Shown in pieces: positions 1-8,073 of a stretch of DNA of 53,338 bases. Position numbers and translations under genes: made by a program. The notes under the pieces were generated by a model that had not been told where the DNA came from, did no database searches, and saw only the letters and a program-made list of their open reading frames with translations. Source of the stretch: a virus; the IMG/VR virus record IMGVR_UViG_3300031885_000018, positions 1-53,338 of that record; one strand, given 5' to 3'. The first letter of the stretch is position 1, and each line of letters opens with the position of its first letter.

Positions 1-1164
1 GCGGCTAAGTTGGCTTCCATTCTACAAAGCCATACTGGCGGCGGCACAATGGATATTATCTGGGGTGAAGACCTTAAGCTAACTGAATCCAAGAGCGAAG
101 TCTACAAGTTTTTGGGTGAGGAAAAGTACAAGCCAATTTTAAACGCTCTTTATGCGGGCCTTGGTATTCCACCGACGCTAACAGGTACTTATGGCGCGGC
201 AGGCACCACCAACAACTTTATCTCTCTCAAGACTCTTACAGAAAGACTTGAGTATGGTCGCCAAGTTGTCAAGGAGTTCTGGGAGGCCGAACTTGCCATA
301 GTTCAAAAGGCTATGGGTTTTAGGTTTGCAGCTAACATTGAGTTCGACCTAATGAACTTGGGCGATGAGCAGACAACACTAACTCTATTCAAAGAGATGG
401 TGGATAGGAACATTATCTCCGACGAAACCATGCAATACGTAATGAAGCAGAACCCAGAAATGGAAAGAATCAGAATTAACCGTGAGGCTAAGGACCGCGA
501 TAACGGTCGTCTTGTCAATAAGACCGGCCCGTACTTCGAGCAGATTGCTACAGAAAGCCTTAAGAAGATTGCATTGCAGCAGGGAACAGTTACACCTGGG
601 CAGGTTGGATTGGACATTCCAGAGAAGCCAGAAACAGAAACCGCGCTCATTGATAAGAAGCATGAGCAGGATATGGAGAAGCAAAAGCTTGCCAATCAGG
701 TTAAGGTAACCCAGCAGAAGGCTAAAGGAAAGCCGGGTCAGGGTCGCCCGTCTGGGTCTAAGGATTCCTCAAAGAGAAAGACTAAAACCTTTAAGCCAAG
801 AAGTAGGGCGGCGCTTGCTGTTTGGGCTAATCATGCCCAGGCTGAAATTGCGGCCATATTAAATCCTGGCTTCCTTGAGAGCTACGGAAAGAAGAATTTC
901 CGCATGTTTAGTACGTCTGAAGCTGAAGAGTCAGAAAGAATCAAGTTTGGGGTATTATCTACTATTGAGCCATTCTCCGAAATTAATGAGGAAGTGGTTA
1001 AAAGTGGACTTAATTTTGGGGACGAGTACAAAGAGATGTATTCAATGTACAGGAATTATCTAAATGATGTTTCCTCAGCAACAGAGAAGAGTCCTACGCT
1101 AGACGACATTAAGAGCATCCAAGCATGTGTTTATGCAGACTATTATGGAGGAAGCGATGAGTAA
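1..1164 (+). CDS. Portal protein, C-terminal part (5' end outside window)
   Basis: Portal proteins form the dodecameric ring at one capsid vertex through which DNA enters and the tail attaches. The frame is open from base 1 (codons gcg gct aag), so the real start lies upstream; a TTG at 10 is not a credible start. About 387 residues are visible. Residues 50-100 carry a portal-like segment, with GIPPTLTGT followed by NNFISLKTLTERLEYGR, then a long helical stem/wing region and a Lys-rich tail around residues 225-265. It is followed by a small gene overlapping by 8 nt, then protease, decoration and capsid genes, the usual head order. The identification rests on motif pattern plus gene order; the clip domain and N-terminus cannot be judged. 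Confidence 0.8.
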   Translation, partial: AAKLASILQSHTGGGTMDIIWGEDLKLTESKSEVYKFLGEEKYKPILNALYAGLGIPPTLTGTYGAAGTTNNFISLKTLTERLEYGRQVVKEFWEAELAIVQKAMGFRFAANIEFDLMNLGDEQTTLTLFKEMVDRNIISDETMQYVMKQNPEMERIRINREAKDRDNGRLVNKTGPYFEQIATESLKKIALQQGTVTPGQVGLDIPEKPETETALIDKKHEQDMEKQKLANQVKVTQQKAKGKPGQGRPSGSKDSSKRKTKTFKPRSRAALAVWANHAQAEIAAILNPGFLESYGKKNFRMFSTSEAEESERIKFGVLSTIEPFSEINEEVVKSGLNFGDEYKEMYSMYRNYLNDVSSATEKSPTLDDIKSIQACVYADYYGGSDE

Positions 1165-1459
1165 GGTAAGTATAGAGCTAGATACACAAACCCAAGAACT
1201 CAAAGTAGTTGTGGACGGTAAGGCTCTCGACAATGTAACGAGTGCTAGTGTCTACAAATACAGAGACTATTATGATGATGAAGAGGAAAGGGTTTCAGTA
1301 AGTATTAGCCAAAGAATAGAGCCAGAGACAAAGGGTGATGTGTGTACACATATTATGCTCAGCGCCTCTGCTAATGGCGATTTAGTTGCAGATAAGGCTA
1401 GCGAGACAGACTTACAACGCTCAATATCCGGTTTCCTAAACAGCAAGAGAAAGAGATAA
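1157..1459 (+). CDS. Small hypothetical protein between portal and protease
   Basis: A 100-residue acidic protein (MSKVSIELDTQTQELKV...) that I do not recognise. The start at 1157 is chosen because GGAGGA at 1148-1153 lies just upstream and the junction with the portal is an ATGAGTAA overlap, the same 8-nt overlap that recurs elsewhere in this genome; the longer frame from 1127 has no ribosome site. The protein has a beta-strand-like N-terminus and a basic C-terminus (NSKRKR). It stops one base before the protease gene, so all three are probably translated from one message. A head-assembly role is suggested only by position. Confidence 0.7.
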   Translation: MSKVSIELDTQTQELKVVVDGKALDNVTSASVYKYRDYYDDEEERVSVSISQRIEPETKGDVCTHIMLSASANGDLVADKASETDLQRSISGFLNSKRKR

Positions 1460-3061
1460 ATGTCAAGATACATACCTATTTTTCAAGCAGAAATTGATGC
1501 CGGTATAGCCGAACAGGTTCGTACTCAGGCTTCAATAGCATATCTAATAGAGCCGCAAACATATGTTCCAAGTAGTGAACAGATGGAAAGAATTGCCGCT
1601 GCGCTTCATGCAGTAGGCGTTCAAAATAAGGTTCTAGCTGGATTAACAGATAGTGACCTATATCTAAACAAATCCATATTAGCTTCTACTAATTGGAATA
1701 AGAATGATGATATATTCGACCCACTAGAAACATGGCACGCTAGAAGTACCCCAATTCACAAGCCAAGTAACCTTGAGCATGTTGACACATCTATAATCGG
1801 CCACATGATTGATACGTGGTGTATTGATGAAAACGCTAAGATTATAGCTAACAATCTAGCTGATGACCATGTTCCAGCTTTCTTCCATCTAATAGATGCT
1901 TCTGTAATCTATAGGGTTTGGAGCAATGAAAAGGTTAAGGAAAAGGTAGAAGAGCTTATCGCTAAGATTGATAAGAAAGAAGCTCTAGTATCAATGGAAT
2001 GTTTATTCTCTGGGTTTAACTACGGTATTATAACTCCAGAGGGCGACCAAAGGGTTGTGGCTAGAGCTACTGATACTGCTTTCTTAACCAAACACCTTAG
2101 AGCATATGGTGGTACTGGTGAATACGAAGGATGCAAAATTGGCCGTATTATGCGTAATATGTCCTTTTCTGGTAAGGGTTATGTGGTACGTCCAGCTAAC
2201 CCAGCAAGCTCAGCATTCCCTTGGGAATCAGTAATAGATTTTAGTACGGCAACGGAAATAAATCCGTTTTCCAAAAGAAATGGTGTATCTATATTTTGTG
2301 GCGATACTCAACAGAGTAAAGCTGCTAAACCAAATAATGACAAGGAGAACAGTAATATGTCAGATGTTGTAAACAAGGTTCTAGAGGACCAAGTAGCTGA
2401 GCTTAAGGCTTCCGTCAAAGCGTTGACAGAAGACAACAAGACTCTTGCTGAGAAGTCCACGAAGGCATCCGTTGATAAATTGGAGCTTTCCGTTACAGAC
2501 CTAACGAAGAAGCTTGAGGCATCTGTTTCAGATGTTACAGCTCTTACAAAAGAACTAGCTGACGCTAAGGCCGCTTCCGTTAAGGCAGCCGCCGACCTAG
2601 AAGCAGCTAACACAGCTAAGGCAGCTCTTGAGACAGACCTAGGTAAGATTAAGGCAGAGGCCGCTAAGGCAGCCCGCGTTGCTACTCTTGTCGCCGGTGG
2701 TGTCTCCGCAGAAGATGCAGCCGCTACAGTCGAGAAGTTTGCAAGTTCCAGCGATGAGCAGTTTGCTCTAGTTGCTGAGTTTGCTATCAAGGCTGCAAAG
2801 CCAGCACCGTTCGAGTCCAAAGACGATAAGAATGGTAAGAAAGAGAAGAAAGAAGGCTGCAAGGCTACTGCATCTGATGCAGACGAGTCCGGCGCTTCTG
2901 CTGACCTTGAGAGTGTTGAAACAGACGAAGAGCCAAATCTAGCTGCCGCAGGTAGCGAAGAAGGCGAAGACGTAGCCACTGAAACCCGTAAGGCTTTGGC
3001 TGGCTGGCTTGAATCCAGAATTGCTGGTGGTAGCAAGGCTAAAGCAAAAGCAACTAAGTAA
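1460..3061 (+). CDS. Prohead maturation protease fused to scaffold domain
   Basis: A 533-residue protein with two parts. Residues 1 to about 240 resemble an HK97/T4-type prohead serine protease: a candidate catalytic His at 107 (NLEHVDTSIIGHMIDTW) and candidate Ser at 178 (ALVSMECLFSG). Such proteases cleave scaffold and capsid N-termini during maturation. Residues 300-533 are Ala/Lys/Glu-rich, with a long predicted coiled coil (about 305-400), then an acidic low-complexity stretch and a basic end, typical of scaffolding proteins. An in-frame ATG with a strong ribosome site begins the scaffold part (separate entry). The gene starts immediately after the preceding stop codon and is followed by decoration and capsid genes. 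The protease call is from motif spacing and context, not alignment. Confidence 0.72.
   Translation: MSRYIPIFQAEIDAGIAEQVRTQASIAYLIEPQTYVPSSEQMERIAAALHAVGVQNKVLAGLTDSDLYLNKSILASTNWNKNDDIFDPLETWHARSTPIHKPSNLEHVDTSIIGHMIDTWCIDENAKIIANNLADDHVPAFFHLIDASVIYRVWSNEKVKEKVEELIAKIDKKEALVSMECLFSGFNYGIITPEGDQRVVARATDTAFLTKHLRAYGGTGEYEGCKIGRIMRNMSFSGKGYVVRPANPASSAFPWESVIDFSTATEINPFSKRNGVSIFCGDTQQSKAAKPNNDKENSNMSDVVNKVLEDQVAELKASVKALTEDNKTLAEKSTKASVDKLELSVTDLTKKLEASVSDVTALTKELADAKAASVKAAADLEAANTAKAALETDLGKIKAEAAKAARVATLVAGGVSAEDAAATVEKFASSSDEQFALVAEFAIKAAKPAPFESKDDKNGKKEKKEGCKATASDADESGASADLESVETDEEPNLAAAGSEEGEDVATETRKALAGWLESRIAGGSKAKAKATK
2342..2348 (+). promoter_or_regulatory. Internal ribosome binding site for nested scaffold
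   Basis: AAGGAGA lies 8 nt before an in-frame ATG at 2357, in the middle of the protease-scaffold gene. It is one of the best Shine-Dalgarno matches in the window, comparable to those before the decoration and PAS genes. This is hard to explain as chance inside a coding sequence. Confidence 0.7.
2357..3061 (+). CDS. Nested scaffolding protein from internal start
   Basis: The same frame as the protease gene, starting at its codon 300 (MSDVVNKVLEDQ), giving 234 residues. It contains only the coiled-coil and acidic part. Known parallels are lambda C/Nu3 and related phages, where the scaffold is made in excess from an internal start inside the protease gene. The evidence here is the AAGGAGA site at good spacing and a sharp change in composition exactly at this Met: before it the protein is globular, after it helical and low-complexity. 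Inferred role: it forms the procapsid core and is then digested by the protease. Whether the full-length form is also made cannot be told. Confidence 0.65.
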   Translation: MSDVVNKVLEDQVAELKASVKALTEDNKTLAEKSTKASVDKLELSVTDLTKKLEASVSDVTALTKELADAKAASVKAAADLEAANTAKAALETDLGKIKAEAAKAARVATLVAGGVSAEDAAATVEKFASSSDEQFALVAEFAIKAAKPAPFESKDDKNGKKEKKEGCKATASDADESGASADLESVETDEEPNLAAAGSEEGEDVATETRKALAGWLESRIAGGSKAKAKATK

Positions 3062-3085
3062 TTTCTTAAAGGAGATATAGTACAG

Positions 3086-3547
3086 ATGGCTCTAAAATCA
3101 GATAGACACGAATTTCTAACAGACATGTCGTTCTTCACGAACTTTGTTGCTACTCGTGGTTATGTTTTGGTACACAACAGCTCCGGTTCCGGTGCAGCTA
3201 TGGACCAAGCAAGTGCTTACGTTGCTCTACCAACAGGTGCAGCAGGCGTATCCGGCACAAATCCAGTAGGTTTGCTACTAAACGACGTTGTCAACTACGA
3301 CTTGACTCGTCAGCACATCAACTGGCACAAGGATGAAGTCCAGGTTGGAGGCAAGGTATTGCTTCTAAGACGCGGCTGGGTTGTAACAAACGCAGTTAGC
3401 GGTACACCAACAGCCGGTGACAAGGCTTATTACAATGCTCTAGGTGAATTGACACCGACAGCCGTTGCTAATAGCACACAGGTTGGACGTTTCCTAAGCG
3501 CTAAAGACGCCGATGGATATGCAAAAGTAGACATCAACATACAATAA
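3086..3547 (+). CDS. Head decoration / capsid stabilising protein
   Basis: A 153-residue protein just upstream of the major capsid gene, preceded by a strong AAGGAGAT site at 3069-3076. The composition is beta-rich with many Gly, Ala, Val and Thr and no long helices. The pattern of a short N-terminal arm followed by GYVLVHNSSGSG, a central VQVGGKVLLLRRGWVVTNAV strand region, and TAGDKAYYN resembles DUF2190-type or cement-like capsid decoration proteins. Such proteins bind the outside of the expanded capsid and stabilise it. The call is from position and fold-like pattern. Confidence 0.65.
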   Translation: MALKSDRHEFLTDMSFFTNFVATRGYVLVHNSSGSGAAMDQASAYVALPTGAAGVSGTNPVGLLLNDVVNYDLTRQHINWHKDEVQVGGKVLLLRRGWVVTNAVSGTPTAGDKAYYNALGELTPTAVANSTQVGRFLSAKDADGYAKVDINIQ

Positions 3548-3569
3548 TTTTAGGAGAGATAACAAAATC

Positions 3570-4568
3570 ATGGCTAAGGTTCAACCGACTCCAGAAATGG
3601 ACCAGCTTCTAATCAAGTCTGGTTCCTACATTAAAGAAGAGGCTCTTGCTGCTCAGGCAGAACTTGCCAAGGCCCTAGAACTACCTTTGAGAAAGGGTAT
3701 TCTTTTTGGGGACATCCTTGACAGTATTTTTGAGCCTATAGCTTTGACACAGAGTGCAACTCCAGAGTTCCCTCTTGATTTCATCGCTCCAGGTACAGAA
3801 AAGGATTTCGTAGCGTATACAATCCCTAACCACGGTCGTATACCAGAGAGACACGTTGAAGGCGATTACGTCATGGTTCCGACATACGATGTCGGTGCAT
3901 CCATCGACTGGTTGCTTAAGTATGCCCGTGACGCCCGTTGGGATGTTGTCGGTCGTGCTATGGAATTGATGGAAGCTCAGTTCACCAAGAAGATGAATGA
4001 TGACGGATGGCACACAATCCTAGCGGCTGGTGTTGACCGTAACATTGTTGTCTTGGACGCTGATAGCAATCCAGGTCAGTTCACAAAGAGACTTGTTTCT
4101 CTAGCGAAGACAGTTATGCGTAGAAACGGTGGTGGTAACTCAACATCACTTAACCGTGGTATCCTAACGGATATTTACATGAGCCCAGAAGGTGTCGAAG
4201 ACATCCGTAACTGGGGTCTTGACCAAGTAGACGAGTTCACCAGAAGAGAAATCTTCACAGCAGAAGACGGTAGAATCAACCGTGTATTCTCTGTAAATCT
4301 TCACGATTTGGACGAACTTGGTGAAGGTCAGGAATATCAGTTGTTCTACACAAACCAGCTTGGTGGTTCCCTACCATCTGGACACGTAGAGCTAGCTGTA
4401 GGCTTGGACCTACGCAAGAGTGATAGCTTTGTTATGCCAATTCGTGAGCAGGTTCAAATCTTCGAGGACGAAGCATTGCATCGTCAGAAGAGAGCTGGTC
4501 TATACGGTTGGGCTGAGCAGGGTTTCGCTGTTCTAGACAACAGAAGAGTTCTACTACTATCCTACTAA
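3570..4568 (+). CDS. Major capsid protein
   Basis: A 332-residue protein after the protease, scaffold and decoration genes and directly before a strong terminator, as expected for the most abundant virion protein. It starts at an ATG preceded by TTTAGGAGAGAT. Visible features include an N-terminal helical arm, then LDFIAPGTEKDFVAYTIPNHG, a helix-rich stretch with ARDARWDVVGRAMELMEAQF (spine-helix-like), LTDIYMSPEGVEDIRNW, and the C-terminal GLYGWAEQGFAVLDNRRVLLL, typical of HK97-fold capsid proteins. No obvious protease site was located. Codon use is clean and consistent with high expression. Confidence 0.82.
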   Translation: MAKVQPTPEMDQLLIKSGSYIKEEALAAQAELAKALELPLRKGILFGDILDSIFEPIALTQSATPEFPLDFIAPGTEKDFVAYTIPNHGRIPERHVEGDYVMVPTYDVGASIDWLLKYARDARWDVVGRAMELMEAQFTKKMNDDGWHTILAAGVDRNIVVLDADSNPGQFTKRLVSLAKTVMRRNGGGNSTSLNRGILTDIYMSPEGVEDIRNWGLDQVDEFTRREIFTAEDGRINRVFSVNLHDLDELGEGQEYQLFYTNQLGGSLPSGHVELAVGLDLRKSDSFVMPIREQVQIFEDEALHRQKRAGLYGWAEQGFAVLDNRRVLLLSY

Positions 4569-4591
4569 GGGTATAGTCAACTATAAAAATC

Positions 4592-4629
4592 AAGAGGGGC
4601 TATACTTCGGTGTAGCTCCTCTTTTTTTT
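4592..4629 (+). terminator. Rho-independent terminator after major capsid gene
   Basis: A 14-bp stem (arms 4592-4605 and 4610-4623, with two G-U pairs) closes a UUCG tetraloop on a C-G pair and is followed by a run of eight T (4622-4629). It lies 23 nt after the capsid stop codon and should end or reduce transcription of the head operon before the fibre-like genes. Confidence 0.93.
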
Positions 4630-4636
4630 GGTAGAA

Positions 4637-4646
4637 GGTGTATTAT
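4637..4646 (+). promoter_or_regulatory. Candidate phage promoter motif GGTGTATTAT (copy 1)
   Basis: GGTGTATTAT occurs just after the capsid terminator and 40 nt before the next gene. The same 10-mer or a one-base variant occurs three more times, always in plus-strand intergenic gaps. No -35 box is apparent. It is proposed as the recognition element of the phage sigma factor encoded at 44682-45161. Confidence 0.5.
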
Positions 4647-4686
4647 TAGGTAGTTATACAACTGTTTTGCCGAGGGTTAATGAGTT

Positions 4687-6375
4687 ATGGCTATTAATGT
4701 TGCCACAATATGGGAGGTACAGACTAGCGGCCTTGATGGTAGTGGTGGCTATGGGGGTGGATTTTTTACTGGTAGCTCTCAGTATGGTACAAATTTATTG
4801 GTGACCAATTCTGGTGGTATGACTAGTAGCCCTATTGTATCTAGTACAACACATACGTTTACTAGCATGGATGTTGGGCATTGGTTATATATTGGCATCA
4901 ACAATCCTTGGATTCCAGGTTGGTATCAGATAACAGGGGTTATCACTGGTAGTGGTATGATTAACGCTGATATTGGTCAAGCTACTATTTTTCAGACAAA
5001 TACATTTAGCGGTGCATGTCCAGATAGACTAAATCCATCTCTTGGGTGTGCTACGACAGCATCTCCAACCGGAGGTACTTTTGCTATAGATTTCTCTCAA
5101 AACACTCCTGTACTTTTTACTGGCTTGGTTTGTACCTCTACCTCTGGTATAAATTTTACCTGTTCCAACCTACAGGGTATTTCGCCAGGAACTAGATGGT
5201 TATCAGGTAATACTATAAACATTCTTGGTGGTAGTGGTTTTACTCCTGGTCGATACCAAATTACATCGGGTTCGGCTAATACTTCGGAAATGCAGGTAGA
5301 TAGAAGTTTTGGTGCTGCGTCTGGTGCTATTGCTAGCGGCTATCTTGGTGGCCCTCTAGCTACTCCTGGTTACGCCGCCTCACAAAGAGTTATTGGTAAT
5401 TGTGTCTTTATTAAAAACGGCACATATACTATAACAACTAGAACAGCAAACGTATCCTCTGGTTGTATCTTAGAAATTGGAGCTAATACTTCTGGAAATA
5501 CTTCAAGATGGACAGGATATAGCGGCATAAGACAGGATAGTATAAATGCTGTTACTTTAATTTTTGCTAGCGGCGTTACTTCTGGAACATTACTAAGAAC
5601 ATCTGGAAACTACTGCTTAGTAGATAACCTAACCTTTGATGGTAATAAGCAAACAGCCTCAAGGGGTTATTGGGCTGGTACTACTAGGCAGACTATACAA
5701 GACTGTAACGCATATAACTGTAATAGCGGGGCTTTTGTTTGTAGCAACAATGGGGCGATAGCAATTAATTGTTTAGCTACAGGTTGTTCTGTTTGGCCTG
5801 CTTATGCTCAAGACACAGGACCAACAGCGGCAAATTTTTCATTGTATAATTGTAGGGCTAGCAATAATAGCGCCGGTGGACTAGGCGTGGTTCTTCATGC
5901 GTATTATTGTATAGCCGATAATAATACTGGGGATGGAATTGGTTTTACAAATGCAACTATGGCTTATAAGTGTGTCGCATACAACAATACTAATGGTGGT
6001 TTCAATATAGGTGGTGCTGGTGGAGCTATTTTAATGGACTGTGTTGCAGAAAATAATGCAAGCGGATTTTTAGCTACTAGTGCTACCATAGGTAACTTTT
6101 TATATAATTGTGCGGCGTACAACAATACGGTTAATTACGCTAATGTTCCAGAGCAAGTAAACTGTATTGTTGGAACAGGAACATTCTTTGCTGGTGCATC
6201 TACTGGTAATTTTGCTCCAAGTCTTACATCGCAGGCTTTATATGGTGGATACGGCGTATTTCCCCGTGGTCTAACTACTCAATATACGGACATAGGTTTC
6301 CAACATCAAGAGTTATCTATTAATGATATAGCGTCTGGTATTTGGAATTACTCTAGCAGAACATTGACGGGGTAA
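4687..6375 (+). CDS. Parallel beta-helix virion protein A
   Basis: A 562-residue protein beginning MAIN-ATIWEVQTSG-D, a common N-terminal module of environmental phage structural proteins. The N-terminal half is Gly/Ser/Thr-rich beta structure. From about residue 300 to 480 short coils repeat with conserved Asn/Cys/Ala/Tyr positions (CNAYNC, CRASNN, CIADNN, CVAYNN, CVAENN, CAAYNN), the ladder expected of a right-handed parallel beta helix as in tailspikes and pectate lyases. The last 17 residues (IASGIWNYSSRTLTG) recur in its paralogue and at the start of the 8070 gene. It is probably an appendage or head fibre; an enzymatic activity on polysaccharide is possible, but no catalytic site is evident. 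Confidence 0.7.
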   Translation: MAINVATIWEVQTSGLDGSGGYGGGFFTGSSQYGTNLLVTNSGGMTSSPIVSSTTHTFTSMDVGHWLYIGINNPWIPGWYQITGVITGSGMINADIGQATIFQTNTFSGACPDRLNPSLGCATTASPTGGTFAIDFSQNTPVLFTGLVCTSTSGINFTCSNLQGISPGTRWLSGNTINILGGSGFTPGRYQITSGSANTSEMQVDRSFGAASGAIASGYLGGPLATPGYAASQRVIGNCVFIKNGTYTITTRTANVSSGCILEIGANTSGNTSRWTGYSGIRQDSINAVTLIFASGVTSGTLLRTSGNYCLVDNLTFDGNKQTASRGYWAGTTRQTIQDCNAYNCNSGAFVCSNNGAIAINCLATGCSVWPAYAQDTGPTAANFSLYNCRASNNSAGGLGVVLHAYYCIADNNTGDGIGFTNATMAYKCVAYNNTNGGFNIGGAGGAILMDCVAENNASGFLATSATIGNFLYNCAAYNNTVNYANVPEQVNCIVGTGTFFAGASTGNFAPSLTSQALYGGYGVFPRGLTTQYTDIGFQHQELSINDIASGIWNYSSRTLTG

Positions 6376-6378
6376 GAT

Positions 6379-8073
6379 ATGGCTATTAATGCTGCTACAT
6401 TATGGGAGGTTCAAACTAGTGGTAGTGATACGAATGGTGGAGCGTTTGTTCCTGGTCTTACTGCTGCTAATGTTTATATTTCTACTCTATCAGTAAGCAA
6501 TTCTGGTGGGCTATCTACTAACCCATTAGTTACTAGTACATCATATAATTTTCTCCCCAGAGATATTGGTCACTACGTATACATAAAGAAGAATGTACAA
6601 AGCTGGACTCCTGGGTGGTATGCCATTACTGGTGTTGTTGGTAGTGGAGCTATGTTGGGTGCCTCTATAGGTAACTCAACTCAGTATTTTTCTGGAGTAA
6701 ACGTCTCTGGTGGTGTAACAACATCTTCTCCAACAATAGTTAATACGGTTGCAGGATGTGCTACCACAGCTTCTCCTACTGGTGGTATGTGGAGTATAGA
6801 CTATTCTCAAAGTACAGCAATAGATGTGAATGACATAGTTGCTGCTTCTACAACCACATTTTCAAGCGCTGCTTTAAAAGGAACATCTTCAGCTTGCAAA
6901 AATTATGTAGGTAACACCATCAATATTACTTCTGGTACTGGTTTTACTCTTGGAAGATACCAGATTGTTAGCGAGAATGGTGCTGGGGTTATGACGGTAG
7001 ATAGAAGCTGGGTTGCTACTTCTGGAACCGCTTCTGGTAAGTTGGGTGGACCTTTAGCAAATCCTGGTTTTATGCAATCACAAAAGGTAACTAGTAATGG
7101 CGCCTTTATAAAAGCTGGTACGTACATAATTTCAAGTAGCGGCGTTAATACCAGCTCTGGTTGTTTAAACGATACGGTTGGTGGTGCTGCTGCTACCTAT
7201 GGTACAACTATTGGTTATAACTCCGTAAGGTGTGACAGTGGCACTCCACCCGTTTTACAATTAGCTAGCGGTGTTAGGTCTGGTGTAATAATAAGAATTG
7301 CAAGTTCGTTTTGCTCTTTTGAAAATATTACATGTGATGGCAATAATGCATTTAGAGGTCGCGGTTTTTTGCTTTTCAGTGTAAGGGCCGTTACTAGGTC
7401 ATGTAATGCTTACAACTGTACAAGCGGAGGATTTGTTGGGTCTAGCGCTGGAACAGCTATTTCGTGTGTGGCAACTGGATGTTCTGGTGTAGCTGCGTTT
7501 AGTGCAAGTATATTAAATATTGCTCATTGCGAAGCATATAACAATATGATTGATGGATTTAATGTGTCGGCACAGTCTGTGGTTAAGTGCCTGTCATACA
7601 ACAACATAGGAGCTGGTTTTGTTATTGGTGTTCTGAATATTACAGAAGGATGTATAGCATACAACAATACAAAAAATGGATTTGAAAACACGTCAGCACA
7701 CGGAATGTATGTAAATTGTGTTGCAGAAAATAATGGTGGTAGTGGATTTTATGCTAGTCTTAGTACACTTAATTACTTTAGAAATTGTGCTGCATATAAT
7801 AATACGGTGAACTATGTGCCGCTCACATCACAAAGGCTTGAAAATTGTATTAGCGGTTCCACTAGTTTCTTTGTTAATGCTTCTGGTGGTAATTTTGCTC
7901 CAAATAATAATATAAGTGGCGGTCTGTTGCTACAGGGAAATGGCTATCCTACTATTGACCCTAAAGGTACAACCTTAATGTATCCAAATATTGGTTTACA
8001 GCACCAAGAACTAACGGCTAATAATATTGCATCGGGAGTATGGAATTATTCAAATAGGACTAGAACAGGATGA
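6379..8073 (+). CDS. Parallel beta-helix virion protein B (paralogue of A)
   Basis: A 564-residue paralogue of the preceding protein, three bases downstream, with the same architecture: MAINAATLWEVQTSGSD start, a beta-rich N-terminal half with GGPLANPGF matching GGPLATPGY, then coils repeating CNAYNC, CEAYNN, CLSYNN, CIAYNN, CVAENN, CAAYNN, and the same C-terminal motif (IASGVWNYSNRTRTG). The two copies have diverged throughout, so the tandem duplication is not recent. Two related coils may assemble into different appendages or a mixed spike. Its stop overlaps the next start (ATGA), so the three genes are probably co-translated. Confidence 0.7.
   Translation: MAINAATLWEVQTSGSDTNGGAFVPGLTAANVYISTLSVSNSGGLSTNPLVTSTSYNFLPRDIGHYVYIKKNVQSWTPGWYAITGVVGSGAMLGASIGNSTQYFSGVNVSGGVTTSSPTIVNTVAGCATTASPTGGMWSIDYSQSTAIDVNDIVAASTTTFSSAALKGTSSACKNYVGNTINITSGTGFTLGRYQIVSENGAGVMTVDRSWVATSGTASGKLGGPLANPGFMQSQKVTSNGAFIKAGTYIISSSGVNTSSGCLNDTVGGAAATYGTTIGYNSVRCDSGTPPVLQLASGVRSGVIIRIASSFCSFENITCDGNNAFRGRGFLLFSVRAVTRSCNAYNCTSGGFVGSSAGTAISCVATGCSGVAAFSASILNIAHCEAYNNMIDGFNVSAQSVVKCLSYNNIGAGFVIGVLNITEGCIAYNNTKNGFENTSAHGMYVNCVAENNGGSGFYASLSTLNYFRNCAAYNNTVNYVPLTSQRLENCISGSTSFFVNASGGNFAPNNNISGGLLLQGNGYPTIDPKGTTLMYPNIGLQHQELTANNIASGVWNYSNRTRTG

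Noticed and set aside
2308-3138. A 276-codon open frame on the minus strand opposite the scaffold gene
   Set aside because: It is the antisense shadow of Ala/Lys/Glu-rich codons; no ribosome site, and all neighbours on this part are plus strand.
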